From NCBI RefSeq assembly GCF_900156375.1, contig NZ_FTNK01000005.1, positions 248,001 to 312,000 of the forward strand: a stretch of DNA of 64,000 nt, given 5' to 3'. Below the pieces are notes generated by a model that saw nothing but the letters and a program-made list of their open reading frames with translations, ran no database searches and was not told where the DNA came from. Source of the DNA: Paenibacillus macquariensis (GTDB taxonomy: Bacteria > Bacillota > Bacilli > Paenibacillales > Paenibacillaceae). Position numbers and translations under genes: made by a program. The first letter of the stretch is position 1; each line of letters begins with the position of its first letter. Below are positions 19,978 to 28,254 of the stretch, piece after piece.

Positions 19978-20529
19978 ATGAATACAATGGAATATGCACA
20001 GGAAATTGTGAATGAGATTCAGCACTCAGTGTCGCAGCTTGGAGAAGAAGTAGAACAGGTGGCTGATCTTCTCTTACGATCTGGCAAAGTGTTTGTAGCA
20101 GGAGCCGGAAGATCTGGACTGATGGGACGAGCATTTGCTATGCGGCTCATGCAGGTCGGTAAAGACGCCTATGTCGTTGGAGAAACCATAACCCCAGGGA
20201 TTGATAAGTTAGATGTGCTTGTGATCGGGACGGGTTCTGGCGAAACGAAAGGCCTGATCTCTATGGTAGAAAAGGCCCGAGAGTTAGGTGCGGTGGTTGT
20301 AGCAGTTACCATCATGCCGGATTCGACGATCGGGCGCTTGGCGGATTATATTGTGAAGCTACCGGGTTCTACGAAGGATCAGAGTGGAAATTATACTACT
20401 ATTCAGCCTATGGCTTCATTATTTGAACAGACGATGTTGGTAGTATATGATGCCATTATTCTGATGATGATGGAGAAGACAGGCCAGAATACAACACGAA
20501 TGTTCGGTAAACATGCTAATTTGGAGTAA
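19978..20529 (+). CDS. hxlB: 6-phospho-3-hexuloisomerase
   Basis: A 183-residue SIS-domain isomerase that converts hexulose 6-phosphate to fructose 6-phosphate, pulling fixed formaldehyde into glycolysis. It shows AGAGRSGLMGRAFAMRLMQ near residues 41-59 and the SIS signature GTGSGETK. It follows hxlA by seven bases without its own promoter, and a strong terminator ends the pair. Confidence 0.94.
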   Translation: MNTMEYAQEIVNEIQHSVSQLGEEVEQVADLLLRSGKVFVAGAGRSGLMGRAFAMRLMQVGKDAYVVGETITPGIDKLDVLVIGTGSGETKGLISMVEKARELGAVVVAVTIMPDSTIGRLADYIVKLPGSTKDQSGNYTTIQPMASLFEQTMLVVYDAIILMMMEKTGQNTTRMFGKHANLE

Positions 20530-20561
20530 CGCGAGCATCCATTGAATCGTATTAATATTAT

Positions 20562-20611
20562 CGCAAAAACGAATGCTGACCTACGTGGGAAGTTATTCGT
20601 TTTTGCGTACA
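20562..20611 (+). terminator. Intrinsic terminator after hxlB
   Basis: CGCAAAAACGAAT pairs perfectly with ATTCGTTTTTGCG across a 20-base loop. The T-run is inside the 3' arm. Confidence 0.65.
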
Positions 20612-20668
20612 TTTGGAACTCCCTAGGGTAAGCTGTAGTATGAAGAGAGTATGAGGGGGCTTGTAAAT

Positions 20669-21025
20669 ATGGCGACGGAGATAAAAGATCGCATTAATCT
20701 CAAGGAAATCAATTGTGAGAAGGAGCTTACACTTGCTGTAATCGGCGGTAAGTGGAAACTGATTATTCTATGGCATCTCGGTCTCGAAGGAACCAAGAGA
20801 TTCAGTGAACTTAAGCGGCTTATTCCACATATAACACAAAAAATGTTGACTAATCAATTGCGAGAGTTGGAAGAAGATAAGCTAGTTTTCAGAGAAGTAT
20901 TTGCGGAGGTTCCGCCAAGAGTTGAATATTCTTTGACAGAATACGGTCAAAGTCTGATGCCCGTTCTACGTATGATGTATGACTGGGGAAAAAACTATGG
21001 AGAGAATGTCATTTGGAAAGAGTAG
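20669..21025 (+). CDS. hxlR: HxlR-family winged-helix regulator
   Basis: A 118-residue DUF24/HxlR protein with the family core [14 protein letters not shown], the recognition region [20 protein letters not shown] and the wing [12 protein letters not shown] Cys near the N-terminus (INCEKELT) is at the position used for electrophile sensing in relatives such as YodB and HypR. The ATG at 20669 is used because AGGGGG precedes it by nine bases. In Bacillus subtilis hxlR is divergent from hxlAB; here it lies downstream on the same strand behind a terminator. The symbol rests on family and neighbours. Confidence 0.8.
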   Translation: MATEIKDRINLKEINCEKELTLAVIGGKWKLIILWHLGLEGTKRFSELKRLIPHITQKMLTNQLRELEEDKLVFREVFAEVPPRVEYSLTEYGQSLMPVLRMMYDWGKNYGENVIWKE

Positions 21026-21076
21026 ATATCTTCCACCGACAAATGCATTTAAATAACTACATGTGGATACAAATCT

Positions 21077-21127
21077 AAAAAACCTCTGAATACCTATTCC
21101 ACTAAGGGTATTCAGAGGTTTTTTATT
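21077..21127 (+). terminator. Intrinsic terminator after the hxlR-like gene
   Basis: AAAAACCTCTGAATACC pairs with the matching arm ending GGTTTTTT. The stem is about 17 bp and strong in both directions. Confidence 0.85.
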
Positions 21128-21164
21128 TCGTTATTTAAAATATAAGAAAGTATAATTCCACTTG

Positions 21165-21758
21165 TTAAAGTGATTTTTCTTTCAACACCACGTCTGCGAA
21201 TAGAATGGTTTTTGGAATACGGAAGAATTCTTCTGTTTTTTCTTGAAATGTCATAGATGGTAACGCTCCCTGATGTAACCATTTACGGAATGTACCAGGA
21301 TGAACGCTAATCCATTCACTCACATCACTTACGGATAGGTCATGAACCATGCAAAGACCCGTTAGAATCTTGTTGCTCACAGGAGAACGAGTCAGTGTTC
21401 TGCGCATAAATCTGGAATGTTCAGGTTGGCAGATGATGGGACTCTTCTCAAGGAGAGCTTCATTAAAAAGAATATGTCGAGGATATCCCAAGTATTCACA
21501 TACTTTTTCCATGTTTTTCTTACCGGGAATCCGTCCTTCGTATACCCAAGCACTTACACTTCTAGATGATACAGAGAGTTTTTCAGCCAAATAAGATAAC
21601 TTAATGTCATTAGCCATTAAAATTGCAAGTAGAACACGATTGCGTATTTGACAACGTGTTGGTTTACGGAAACGTTTGACACGAACGCCTTTTCCTAAAT
21701 ACTTACGATTGATCAGGGACCACGCCTGGATTGAATGTTTTTCTGGTTGTGTAGGCAT
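21165..21758 (-). CDS. Protein with two duplicated XRE-like helix-turn-helix units
   Basis: A 197-residue protein I cannot name. It contains an internal duplication: residues about 40-106 and 129-196 align along their length. Both start with an Asn-hydrophobic helix, share an L(S/A)-x-LSVS turn-type HTH core, then W-x-x-x-G-x-(I/L)-P, EK-x-x-E/EYL, P-x-x-ILF and end EKS. Each unit looks like a small XRE-type DNA-binding domain. The N-terminal 38 residues are basic. The start follows GGAGG. It is divergent from an orphan holin gene. A DNA-binding role is likely; the target is unknown. Confidence 0.75.
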   Translation of the reverse strand: MPTQPEKHSIQAWSLINRKYLGKGVRVKRFRKPTRCQIRNRVLLAILMANDIKLSYLAEKLSVSSRSVSAWVYEGRIPGKKNMEKVCEYLGYPRHILFNEALLEKSPIICQPEHSRFMRRTLTRSPVSNKILTGLCMVHDLSVSDVSEWISVHPGTFRKWLHQGALPSMTFQEKTEEFFRIPKTILFADVVLKEKSL

Positions 21759-21948
21759 ATTTCCTCCGATATTTTTTTTTATTATAAATTCTACTCTATT
21801 TATAGACGAAGTATCAATAGTAAAACTAACCTATCGTATAATTCCACGCAAAGTGCTCTATAAATCTATTAAATCAGTGACAAAAGGCGTCCCATTCTGA
21901 CAATACTGTTCATATTATACAGCATGAAATGTTTTTAGGGGAGGCGTA

Positions 21949-22371
21949 GTGTTCATGAATACACTTGTAATACAGGGAGCAAGTGGTTTAGTAGGTGCTG
22001 TTATTGCATTCACTTTTGGTGGATGGAATCAACTGCTTAGTATTTTTCTAGTCGTTATTCTTATAGACTATATTACAGGTGTGTTAGCAGCAATAAAGGA
22101 CAAGACTGGACTTAATAGTAAAATAGGGTTCTGGGGAATTACTAGAAAAGCGTTGATGTTCATCGTCATATTGCTAGCTCATCAAATGGATATTTTACTT
22201 GGTCAGGATTTGGGTGTAGTGAAAAGTGGAGCTATCTATTTCTATATGGCGAATGAGTTAATATCCATTACTGAGAACTATGGGCGTTTGGGTTTACCAC
22301 TCCCTAATAAGGTGACACGAATTATTAAAATTTTGAAAAATAAAGATACATCAGATGATGACAAAAGTTAG
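21949..22371 (+). CDS. Phage-type holin (Bacteriophage_holin_4 / TcdE-like), orphan
   Basis: About 140 residues with three or four transmembrane segments. The family core is IDYITGVLAAIKDK followed by LNSKIGFWGITRKA, and the tail is charged. Holins of this family make membrane pores for endolysins or aid non-lytic protein export, as TcdE does. Start is GTG at 21949 or ATG at 21955, both behind GGGGAGG. No endolysin, phage structural gene or toxin lies nearby, so it is not part of a recognisable prophage here. Confidence 0.82.
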   Translation: MFMNTLVIQGASGLVGAVIAFTFGGWNQLLSIFLVVILIDYITGVLAAIKDKTGLNSKIGFWGITRKALMFIVILLAHQMDILLGQDLGVVKSGAIYFYMANELISITENYGRLGLPLPNKVTRIIKILKNKDTSDDDKS

Positions 22372-22458
22372 TCATAGATGACAAGCTTCTTTCCCAATTT
22401 CATGTGGTATGTTATATTTTTCGTGAACCTTATACAATTAAGAAGACAGGGGTATTCG

Positions 22459-22746
22459 ATGATAAAACATATTGTATTATTCAAATTAAAGGATAGTTCT
22501 CCCGAAAGTGTTCTTAGGTCGGCAAATGTGCTTCGAGATATGGAAGGCAGAATACCGCAGCTTATCTCTATGGAAGTTGGGATAGATGTCATTCGTTCAG
22601 AACGATCATATGACATTTCCCTCATTACAGAAGTACAGTCGCTAGAGGATCTTCAAGCCTATCAAGTTCATCCTGTACATCAAGAAGTCATCAAACATAT
22701 GAATGAGTTCAAAGAAAGCTCTATCGCAGTGGACTACGAGTTATAA
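22459..22746 (+). CDS. Dabb-family stress-responsive A/B-barrel protein
   Basis: A 95-residue ferredoxin-fold dimer protein (PF07876). Family features are the opening MIKHIVLFKLKD, the central IRSERSYDISLITE strand and the closing HPVHQEVIKHM. The ATG at 22459 is preferred because ACAGGGG lies six bases upstream, while the upstream extension is hydrophobic and unlike the family. Its biochemical role in bacteria is unknown. Confidence 0.85.
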   Translation: MIKHIVLFKLKDSSPESVLRSANVLRDMEGRIPQLISMEVGIDVIRSERSYDISLITEVQSLEDLQAYQVHPVHQEVIKHMNEFKESSIAVDYEL

Positions 22747-22786
22747 ATAGAAGAGATCGTTAACACATTTTCATGGGGGTAAAGCT

Positions 22787-23221
22787 GTGTACTATGTTAA
22801 TAGAGAACAGATCGAGAGACGTTTGCATACGATTCCTGATATTGTAACGGGTTTGCAAACCGTCATAGAAGAATGGGATGGAGGCCTCATCTTGGGGTTT
22901 GTACAAGAGAGAACTCTTCATTTAGCCATTGAGGTAGTAACGGATATTGGTAGCTATCTTATTGATGGATTTATCATGCGTGATGCCAGCAGTTATGAAG
23001 ATATCCTTGATATTACGCATGAAGAAAAGGTGTTTAACAGCACTATTCATGCTTCCTTAGTTCAGTTAGTCCAACTTCGCAAACCATTGGTACAGACGTA
23101 TTACGAATGGGATCGAACGTCTCTTCACCCTCTCACAAGCGTACTTCCAACCATTCTGAATGAATTTTCCTCTTCTGTAAGGGGTTACTTGGATCAGGAA
23201 TTGGGTGTTGTACGATCATAA
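22787..23221 (+). CDS. yutE: YutE-type DUF86 (HepT-like) protein
   Basis: A 144-residue all-helical protein matching Bacillus YutE, with the family stretch LIDGFIMRDASSYEDILDI and the terminal YLDQELG. DUF86 includes the HepT RNase toxins paired with MNT nucleotidyltransferases. No MNT partner is adjacent, so this is probably a housekeeping relative and not a toxin-antitoxin module. Start is GTG behind TGGGGG. A DUF4261 gene follows 16 bases later, probably co-transcribed. Confidence 0.8.
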   Translation: MYYVNREQIERRLHTIPDIVTGLQTVIEEWDGGLILGFVQERTLHLAIEVVTDIGSYLIDGFIMRDASSYEDILDITHEEKVFNSTIHASLVQLVQLRKPLVQTYYEWDRTSLHPLTSVLPTILNEFSSSVRGYLDQELGVVRS

Positions 23222-23237
23222 AGGAGCGCGTTAATGT

Positions 23238-24170
23238 ATGACCTCTGAAGAAAACATGAACAACAATGATCAAGAAGAATTAAATGATAGCGAAGTATCT
23301 GGATTTGAGCCTATATATACAATCGAGTTCTTATATGACCAACTACCGAATATATCAAGTGAGAAACTTCTTGCCTCTTTGGAAAAATACACAGGGGCAG
23401 TGAAAGTAACAGATTCAACCAATCATGTTTCTTCAACTTTTGCAGAGGAAGCTGTTGAGTCAGGAGAAGAGCGTGTACAGCCCATGGTCTTTTCTCATCT
23501 GGATCATAAGGTGACCTACGATGATGGAGAGGTTGAGTATGCACAAAGCTGCATTTATGAACCGCATATACTTCAAGGGTACGATCGCTTCGATAGTGCA
23601 CTTCAGCAATCTTTTCACTGGAAGGATGCACAAGCAACGATAACGAATTGTAAATACAGTGTTCGTGTTCATGATCTATTTGCGGGTGATTTACCGTATA
23701 AGGAACGTTTTGAACTCATTTCAGGAGTAGTACAAGCTGTATTAGAATCGGCATCTTGCAAGGCCATGTTCTGGCACACGAGTGATAAGCTAGTTGAACC
23801 CCATGCATATTTGGAAGCTGCTCTTCAAGGAGAGAAGTTATATGGTGCGGTAAATCTCCGTTTATATAGTACTGGGAAAGAAAAGGAAATGATTATGGAT
23901 ACACTTGGGTTATCCGCATTGGGCATTCCCGATGTACAATGTCACTTCTATGATTTAGATCCTAGTGCATTAGGACGGGATTTACTCGTGATTTCTAAAT
24001 ATTTATATGATCAGGGTGATATCGTTCATAATGGAGAGTCCATCGGAACTTCTGCGAATAAGGCTTATTTATGTGAGCACCAACATGCTTTAGTTGTACC
24101 ACCACGTGTCGTTCTTGATCTCAATACAGGGTCTGCACATGATGCAAATCAAGGTAACAATCAAGCTTAG
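23238..24170 (+). CDS. DUF4261-like protein of unknown function
   Basis: A 310-residue soluble protein with an acidic, disordered N-terminal 25 residues, then an alpha/beta body. The segment MDTLGLSALGIPDVQCHFYD resembles the conserved core of DUF4261 proteins. No signal peptide, membrane helix or catalytic motif is recognised. It follows yutE by 16 bases. The family call is from memory of the motif and tentative. Confidence 0.6.
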   Translation: MTSEENMNNNDQEELNDSEVSGFEPIYTIEFLYDQLPNISSEKLLASLEKYTGAVKVTDSTNHVSSTFAEEAVESGEERVQPMVFSHLDHKVTYDDGEVEYAQSCIYEPHILQGYDRFDSALQQSFHWKDAQATITNCKYSVRVHDLFAGDLPYKERFELISGVVQAVLESASCKAMFWHTSDKLVEPHAYLEAALQGEKLYGAVNLRLYSTGKEKEMIMDTLGLSALGIPDVQCHFYDLDPSALGRDLLVISKYLYDQGDIVHNGESIGTSANKAYLCEHQHALVVPPRVVLDLNTGSAHDANQGNNQA

Positions 24171-24328
24171 ATGAAAGATTCATTTTTTGGGTTGTCCTGA
24201 GTGTCAAGCCAAGCTCCTTCTGACTATAATGCAATTAACAAATAGGCATTCGCCCGTTCTTATGCTAAGGACATACGATATGCTCCTTAAAGACAGCGAG
24301 TCTAAAGCTAAGGAAGAAGGAGAGATGA

Positions 24329-24682
24329 ATGATGAAAGTTAATAACAAAGGCTTCTTATGGGGTGCTGTAGTTGGTGGTGTTATTGGGTCGGTGACGGCA
24401 TTATTATTTGCACCGAAACAAGGAGCAGAATTACGTAAGGATATTGCAGACAAATCACGTCAGGTAGGCAGTAAGACACAAGAGCTGGTGAGTGCAGCTG
24501 GTGAGCAAAGTGCCAATATATATGGCATCGTGAAGACGAAAGCCAATGATATTGTTCAGGATATTCAGGCATGGCGGCATGGTAAGAATGAAACAGATGA
24601 TGAGTTGGTTAAGATTTCATCCGTACAAGAAGAACCTGAATTGGATGCATTTGATCTCTTTGTGGATGAAGAGTTGATCTGA
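24329..24682 (+). CDS. ytxH: YtxH-family general stress protein
   Basis: A 117-residue protein with one N-terminal transmembrane helix (about 8-27, GFLWGAVVGGVIGSVTALLF). The YtxH signature APKQGAELRKDI comes next, then an amphipathic helix and acidic tail. In Bacillus the family belongs to the general stress response. The ribosome binding site is GAAGGAGAG ahead of two adjacent ATGs. A terminator follows directly. Confidence 0.88.
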   Translation: MMKVNNKGFLWGAVVGGVIGSVTALLFAPKQGAELRKDIADKSRQVGSKTQELVSAAGEQSANIYGIVKTKANDIVQDIQAWRHGKNETDDELVKISSVQEEPELDAFDLFVDEELI

Positions 24683-24698
24683 TAATCGACAAGTCATG

Positions 24699-24740
24699 CA
24701 GACCTTATCCTTAAATCTAAGGGAAATAAGGTCTGTTTTT
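24699..24740 (+). terminator. Intrinsic terminator after ytxH
   Basis: CAGACCTTAT pairs with ATAAGGTCTG, with a CCTTA/TAAGG inner stem, followed by TTTTT. Confidence 0.85.
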
Positions 24741-24786
24741 CTATGATGTAAGAACAGTAGATACTTTCCTTGAAGCTCGAAATGAA

Positions 24787-24815
24787 TTGGGTTAAAATTT
24801 AAGGTACGTTATAAT
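24787..24815 (+). promoter_or_regulatory. Promoter of the glutamate racemase gene
   Basis: TTGGGT and a perfect TATAAT are separated by 17 bases. The expected start of transcription is near 24822. Confidence 0.55.
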
Positions 24816-24872
24816 ATTTACTGACATATGGTAGCAAAGTAGGAAACAGAAATCGATACAGAAAGAAGCGGT

Positions 24873-25691
24873 GTGTTTGTGCAACATGCAATTGCAATAT
24901 TAGACTCGGGTGTGGGGGGACTAACAGTAGCCAAAGAAGTGATGAGACAGCTCCCACGTGAGAAAATTATTTATTTTGGAGATACTGCCCGCACACCATA
25001 TGGACCAAGGTCATCGGATCAAGTTAGAGTATTCACAGAACAAATTGTAGACTTTCTTCTCCAATTTGAACCTAAGATGATTGTTATTGCTTGTAATACT
25101 GCAACGGCAGCGGCACTCACATATATTTCTGAAAAGGTAAATATACCTGTTATTGGCGTTATTCATCCAGGAGCCCGTGCAGCGATCAGTGCAACGAAGA
25201 CAGGGGACGTTGGTGTTATAGGGACAGTGGGTACGATTGGGAGTGGGGCTTATACGGCTGCTCTTAAAGAACTATCTCCTTATGTAAATGTGATAAGTGA
25301 AGCTTGTCCACTGCTTGTACCACTTGTAGAGAAAGGATTATTTCGAGGAGCAGGGACAACAGATATTGTGGAGCGGTCGCTCGAGAACATTCGTGACACT
25401 TCTATTGATTGTCTTATTCTTGGATGTACACACTATCCTTTTCTTATGGATTCCATTCAAGAGGTCATGGGAAATAAGGTCAAGCTGATTAGTTCAGCTG
25501 ATGAGACAGCAAGGGAAATCAGTACGATTTTATACGAGAAGGGTCAACTTGCGAAGAGTGATGAAAGCCCGGTACATCAATTTTTCTGTAGTGGAGATGG
25601 CGAAATATTCAAGAAGATTGCCAATGAATGGCTGGGCGAACAGATACGACGGACTCCCGTCGTCTGGCAAGTGTCTACTTTTGAAGAATAA
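24873..25691 (+). CDS. murI: Glutamate racemase
   Basis: A 272-residue cofactor-independent racemase supplying D-glutamate for peptidoglycan. It has the opening ILDSGVGGLTV, catalytic Cys in ACNTATA and in LGCTHYPF, and YFGDTARTPYG substrate-loop residues. The start is one of two in-frame GTGs (24873 or 24879), with a weak purine-rich site. A promoter and a terminator make it its own unit. In Bacillus the main copy is called racE. Confidence 0.95.
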   Translation: MFVQHAIAILDSGVGGLTVAKEVMRQLPREKIIYFGDTARTPYGPRSSDQVRVFTEQIVDFLLQFEPKMIVIACNTATAAALTYISEKVNIPVIGVIHPGARAAISATKTGDVGVIGTVGTIGSGAYTAALKELSPYVNVISEACPLLVPLVEKGLFRGAGTTDIVERSLENIRDTSIDCLILGCTHYPFLMDSIQEVMGNKVKLISSADETAREISTILYEKGQLAKSDESPVHQFFCSGDGEIFKKIANEWLGEQIRRTPVVWQVSTFEE

Positions 25692-25723
25692 AGTCATAAG
25701 TACAACTGAATCATGATTAGCCT

Positions 25724-25757
25724 AGCCCGAAGTTCAATTGAACTTCGGGCTTTTTGG
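25724..25757 (+). terminator. Intrinsic terminator after murI
   Basis: AGCCCGAAGTTC pairs perfectly with its complement across AATT and runs into TTTTT. Confidence 0.9.
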
Positions 25758-25883
25758 ATATCTTGTAGAACGAAATAATTATTTCGTGATTACGAATGAA
25801 GGACAAGGAGCTAGACATACAATCTAAGCACCAAATCTTTGTTGTTGTGGCTCACACCAAGTCATAAAGAAAGGATGGTATGT

Positions 25884-27083
25884 ATGCTAGAATATATCGT
25901 TCGAGAAGGAGATACACTGCAACGTATCGCGACGATTAGAGGCCTTAAGCCAGAGAATATCTTGAACGCCAATCCTTGGGCCTCTGATCAACCTTATCTT
26001 ATTCCTGGACAAATATTATTTATTCCATCTACACCTCGACGGAGATACGCTATACAATCGGGTGATACACTTGCGAGCGTCCTAGAACAATTCTCAATTT
26101 CGGAGCATGCCCTTGAAGGGTTTAATCCTGGAATCTCCCACGATTGGTTCCCAATTGGACGGATTCTAGTACTTCCTTCATCGGACAAAATGTCTATTGT
26201 TGAGCCTCATGGTGAATACGGATACAGGGATATGATGAAGCATATTACAGAGTTAATGGGTAAATATAAGTTTATTGAGGCAAGTTCAATAGGTGAAAGT
26301 GTGATGGGTAAATCGCTTGAGGTATTAAAAATAGGTAAGGGTAAAAGAATAATACATGTGAATGCCTCTATCCATGCTAATGAATGGATGACAACATTAT
26401 GTGTGATGCGATTCGTAGAGGAATACGCCGAAGCTTATCAGAATCAGCATATGTGGAATGGGTATAATCCACAAGAATGGTTCGACAATTGTACGTTATG
26501 GGTATTACCTATGGCTAATCCAGACGGAGTGGAATTGGTTCAAGAAGGTGCTACCCCTGCACACCCCTTCTACGCTGAACTAATGGAATACAATAGCCAC
26601 CGCCGAGATTTCAAGCATTGGAAAGCAAATATTCGAGGTGTAGACCTTGGTGATCAGTTTCCTGCGCATTGGGAAGAGGAAGTGATTCGTAGAGGAAAGA
26701 AATTCCCATCACCTCGAGATTATGCAGGTACAAGTCCATTAAGTGAACACGAATCTAAAGCACTTGTTGCTTTTACATTAGATATATCGCCGGATGCGGT
26801 CATTTCACTTCACAGCCAAGGACAAGAGATATATTGGAATTATCGTGACTATGAACCTGAGATAAGTGAGAAATGGAGTCATAGGCTAGCCCAAGTTAGT
26901 GGATATCGTGCTGTGAAATTACAAGGTAGTGACGCAGGCTATAAAGATTGGTTCATTCAACATTTCAAGCGTCCAGGCTTTACGGTAGAAATAGGTCAAG
27001 GCGTGAATCCTCTTCCACTCCATGATTATAGGAATATGAGTCTCGAGGTAGGGTTAATCGTGGGTGAATTGATGAGTTTTTGA
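25884..27083 (+). CDS. LysM-M14 peptidase (gamma-D-glutamyl-diaminopimelate peptidase type)
   Basis: A 399-residue enzyme predicted to cut muropeptides between gamma-D-Glu and diaminopimelate. It has two N-terminal LysM domains (about 3-46 and 52-97) for peptidoglycan binding, then a zinc carboxypeptidase domain (about 115-395). Zinc ligands are in NASIHANEW and SLHSQGQ, and the catalytic Glu is in FTVEIGQG. There is no signal peptide, as in Bacillus YqgT and sporulation endopeptidase I. ATG 25884 fits GAAAGGATGG; upstream in-frame Mets add no family sequence. Confidence 0.88.
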   Translation: MLEYIVREGDTLQRIATIRGLKPENILNANPWASDQPYLIPGQILFIPSTPRRRYAIQSGDTLASVLEQFSISEHALEGFNPGISHDWFPIGRILVLPSSDKMSIVEPHGEYGYRDMMKHITELMGKYKFIEASSIGESVMGKSLEVLKIGKGKRIIHVNASIHANEWMTTLCVMRFVEEYAEAYQNQHMWNGYNPQEWFDNCTLWVLPMANPDGVELVQEGATPAHPFYAELMEYNSHRRDFKHWKANIRGVDLGDQFPAHWEEEVIRRGKKFPSPRDYAGTSPLSEHESKALVAFTLDISPDAVISLHSQGQEIYWNYRDYEPEISEKWSHRLAQVSGYRAVKLQGSDAGYKDWFIQHFKRPGFTVEIGQGVNPLPLHDYRNMSLEVGLIVGELMSF

Positions 27084-27213
27084 AAACAGTATGAAACATT
27101 TTCAACATTAAGTCGTATGTTATACCAGAGGGGGCCGACCGCTTAAGCATGATTCTTTTCCTTCTAGCGGTTGCTTCCTCTTTTCCATAGATCTAAGAAT
27201 GGAGGTAGGAAAC

Positions 27214-27456
27214 ATGAAACTAAGAAGATTATTTTCATTTAAGCATTGGTCTGTCATGTTTACTAATGTACGAAGGTATGTAATGTCATCTCAGGTTTCG
27301 CTAATAGACAAGTTGTTATTCTTGGTACCTATTATTGTATATTGGATTTTTCCTTTTGATTTATTACCAGGCCTACCTATAGATGATATCGGAATTACCA
27401 TGTTATTGATGGGTTGGTTCACAACGCGGGTGGAACGTAAATATCCAACATTGTAG
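27214..27456 (+). CDS. DUF1232 (YkvA-like) small membrane protein
   Basis: An 80-residue protein with the DUF1232 core: a helix LIDKLLFLVPIIVYWIFP, then the signature PFDLLPGLPIDDIG. The ATG at 27214 is preferred because GGAGGTAGG lies just upstream. The family is widespread and membrane-linked, without a known activity. Confidence 0.8.
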   Translation: MKLRRLFSFKHWSVMFTNVRRYVMSSQVSLIDKLLFLVPIIVYWIFPFDLLPGLPIDDIGITMLLMGWFTTRVERKYPTL

Positions 27457-27515
27457 ATGTATGGGTTCCACAACAATAAGTTGCCAATCCGCCATAAATA
27501 AGGACAAGTCATGTC

Positions 27516-27544
27516 TTGCGAATTAGGTTCTGTTTCTTTACAAT
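27516..27544 (+). promoter_or_regulatory. Promoter ahead of the IscA-like gene
   Basis: TTGCGA-N17-TACAAT. It ends 45 bases before the ATG at 27590. Confidence 0.5.
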
Positions 27545-27589
27545 ATATAAAGGAATTAGCCATCACATCTAATTTAGGAGATGTAGCAG

Positions 27590-27892
27590 ATGAAGTGTAA
27601 GATTACTCGTAATGCGGCAAAAGTATTATCTAAAGAACTTAGCAAAGAAGACAATAAAGAATTGAAAATTCGTGTACTCATCACACATGCTCACGGTAAC
27701 CATGCCCACTATGGTTTGGACTTGGATATGGCAACGGAGAACGATGAAGTGGTATCAACGGATAAAGATATCGATGTGATTTTGAATACTAGTGAGCCAT
27801 TACTTGATGGTGTAAAAATTGATTACCTGTACCTTCCCGAGGAGGGGTTTGTGATAACGAATCCATCAAAGGGAAATCACGGGGACCACTAA
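27590..27892 (+). CDS. HesB/IscA-like protein lacking cluster cysteines
   Basis: A 100-residue protein with the IscA-family beta-sheet plan, including the Y-G-L-D-L strand. Canonical IscA binds iron through three Cys residues, one mid-protein and a C-terminal C-x-C. Here the only Cys is residue 3. The mid-protein position reads HAHGNHAH (33-40), and the tail ends NHGDH, so His replaces Cys. Related Cys-poor proteins such as YneR exist in Bacilli. Fe-S delivery is doubtful; metal binding by His is an inference. A DUF1450 gene follows 26 bases later. Confidence 0.72.
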   Translation: MKCKITRNAAKVLSKELSKEDNKELKIRVLITHAHGNHAHYGLDLDMATENDEVVSTDKDIDVILNTSEPLLDGVKIDYLYLPEEGFVITNPSKGNHGDH

Positions 27893-27918
27893 AGATAGAA
27901 AAAGTAAAGAAGGTTGGA

Positions 27919-28146
27919 ATGAACATGGCAAATGATATACGCGTATGTGATAAGTGTAAGCATATACGGCTCAAAAGTATCGTACCTAAGATTCAAAAGA
28001 TGGCGCCTGACGCTGAAATTCAGGTCGTGTGTAAATCTTACTGTGGTCCTTGCGGAAAAAGAGCATTCATCTATATTAATGGACGTTATATAAGTGCACC
28101 GACAGAAGATGAAGTGCTAGCTAAGGCAGCTCCGTTTATAAAATAG
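27919..28146 (+). CDS. DUF1450 small cysteine-rich protein
   Basis: A 75-residue protein with DUF1450-type Cys pairs: VCDKCKHIR near the start and CKSYCGPCGKRAF in the middle, then INGRYISAPT. The arrangement suggests a bound metal or a redox site. GAAGG precedes the first ATG; a second in-frame ATG two codons later is possible. The function of the family (Bacillus YuzB-like) is not known. Confidence 0.8.
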   Translation: MNMANDIRVCDKCKHIRLKSIVPKIQKMAPDAEIQVVCKSYCGPCGKRAFIYINGRYISAPTEDEVLAKAAPFIK

Positions 28147-28254
28147 CCCATTGGTAAATGATGATGTTCCTCTTTGTGCATAGTTCCTTTCTGTTGGAAC
28201 CAAGCTAGTGATGGTGTCTGATAAGGAATATGTACTTAAAGGAGGAGCATGTGA

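Noticed and set aside
21949..22371. Evidence for a prophage
   Set aside because: Only one holin-family gene is present. There is no integrase, endolysin, structural gene or attachment-site duplication in the surrounding 10 kb.
22787..23221. HepT-type toxin of a toxin-antitoxin pair
   Set aside because: The MNT antitoxin gene is absent, and the protein matches the stand-alone YutE branch.
27139..27171. ACCGCT/AGCGGT inverted repeat ahead of the DUF1232 gene, considered as a terminator
   Set aside because: The stem is only 6 bp with a 22-base loop and no T-tract.
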